This document shows, piece by piece, positions 63,688 through 64,000 of a stretch of DNA of 64,000 nucleotides. The DNA lies in NCBI GenBank assembly GCA_030867875.1, contig JAOWCC010000577.1, positions 73,527,012 through 73,591,011 of the forward strand, read 5' to 3'. The translations under genes and the position numbers were made by a program. Origin of the DNA: Actinernus sp. WN-2022. Lineage: Eukaryota; Cnidaria; Anthozoa; Actiniaria; Actinernidae. The notes beneath the pieces are model-generated. The model was not told the DNA's origin and searched no databases. It saw nothing but the letters and a program-made list of their open reading frames with translations. Numbering within the stretch: position 1 is the stretch's first letter; the number at the start of each line of letters is the position of its first letter.

Positions 63688-63839
63688 TTTATACAAAGTT
63701 CAGACGAGCCGCAGAACAGAGAAGCTATACAGTTCACCGACGCTCGATACTTCTACAGAAACTAGTTAGCTACAGTGTCGATTCCAGCTTAATTTAAAGA
63801 AGAAACACTCTTTTAGGAGTACAGAAAAATGGCACCACA
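63688..63839 (+). other. Possible promoter and first exon of a host gene at the right edge
   Basis: A TATA-like TTTATACAAAG at 63688-63698 is followed by about 130 bp. An ATG (63829) then heads a short frame MAPQ-type start, with GTAAGC immediately after CCACA (63840), which could be a splice donor. The exon would continue beyond the window, so identity cannot be told. This is a weak pattern-based call. The stretch 62770-63680 shows no gene. Confidence 0.3.
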
Positions 63840-64000
63840 GTAAGCAAACAATTAATGTCATGCAGGGAAAACCACTGCAGCGCAGCTCGATCCACACCAT
63901 GTACACGGTAGGCTGTTTACGTCATCCTAAAATGTTTTATCGCGCTGAAACAAAACCGGCAAACCTTAGCTTCCTGCATTGAATTCTCTTTAAATTTTTG

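Overview
The window looks like intergenic DNA of a metazoan, most likely a cnidarian and probably an anthozoan. The evidence is CR1/L2-type LINEs, Polinton (Maverick) elements of the kind common in cnidarians, and one intron-less class A GPCR of a cnidarian-expanded type. The taxon is an inference. Apart from the GPCR (58.7-59.8 kb, minus strand) and a possible first exon at the right edge, nearly everything is mobile DNA inserted into other mobile DNA.

The core is a nested set. A tRNA-headed repeat (R1, 2.44-3.03 kb continuing at 50.67-50.95 kb) was split by Polinton P1 (3027-50666), with a perfect 6-bp target duplication CATGGA. A separate inverted R1 copy at 17.9-18.7 kb shows the uninterrupted site. 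P1 was then interrupted three times: by a 15.2-kb TIR element with CATATG-studded ends (7825-22976, TSD TAA) inside a coiled-coil gene; by a tandem hairpin repeat (27.1-29.37 kb) next to its protease and PLA2 genes; and by a second Polinton, P2 (32799-47537, 5-bp repeat ATTTG), inside its DNA polymerase gene. Without the two large insertions P1 is about 17.7 kb, a normal Polinton size. P2 is 14.7 kb.

P1 is AT-rich and decayed. Its genes are, from the left: a VLTF3-like zinc protein, a two-TM protein, a fibre-like protein and fragment, a collagen-like fibre, a packaging ATPase, a split coiled-coil protein, penton, a core-like protein, MCP, small virion proteins, adenain-type protease, PLA2-like protein, integrase with chromodomain, a Bro-N/nuclease/zinc-finger fusion, and protein-primed PolB. 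Structural genes (MCP, fibre, small virion and membrane proteins) are intact. Penton, packaging, protease, integration and replication genes are broken. P2 has higher GC and is less decayed, but also inactive. It holds an F-box/ankyrin gene, its diverged zinc-protein neighbour, a broken conserved gene, a TM protein, penton, two large proteins of unknown role, MCP, ATPase, four small proteins in an overlapping chain, integrase, PolB (deletion) and a C2H2 protein. The first 1.3 kb of the window is a fragment of a third Polinton (P0) related to P2.

Inside the 15.2-kb element lie a near full-length LINE (LINE-A, minus, 11.57-16.95 kb) carrying a TTAA-flanked MITE, a truncated LINE (LINE-B, 20.5-21.6 kb), foldback elements, and dispersed repeats R2 and R3. 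No transposase was recognised. To the right of P1 is a 6.3-kb TA-flanked element (51.09-57.35 kb) with GC-rich CCGCGG-type ends, containing a satellite and another LINE (LINE-C). After it come the GPCR, a 1.6-kb TA-flanked foldback (59.9-61.5 kb) and a 667-bp near-perfect TTAA palindrome (62.1-62.8 kb).
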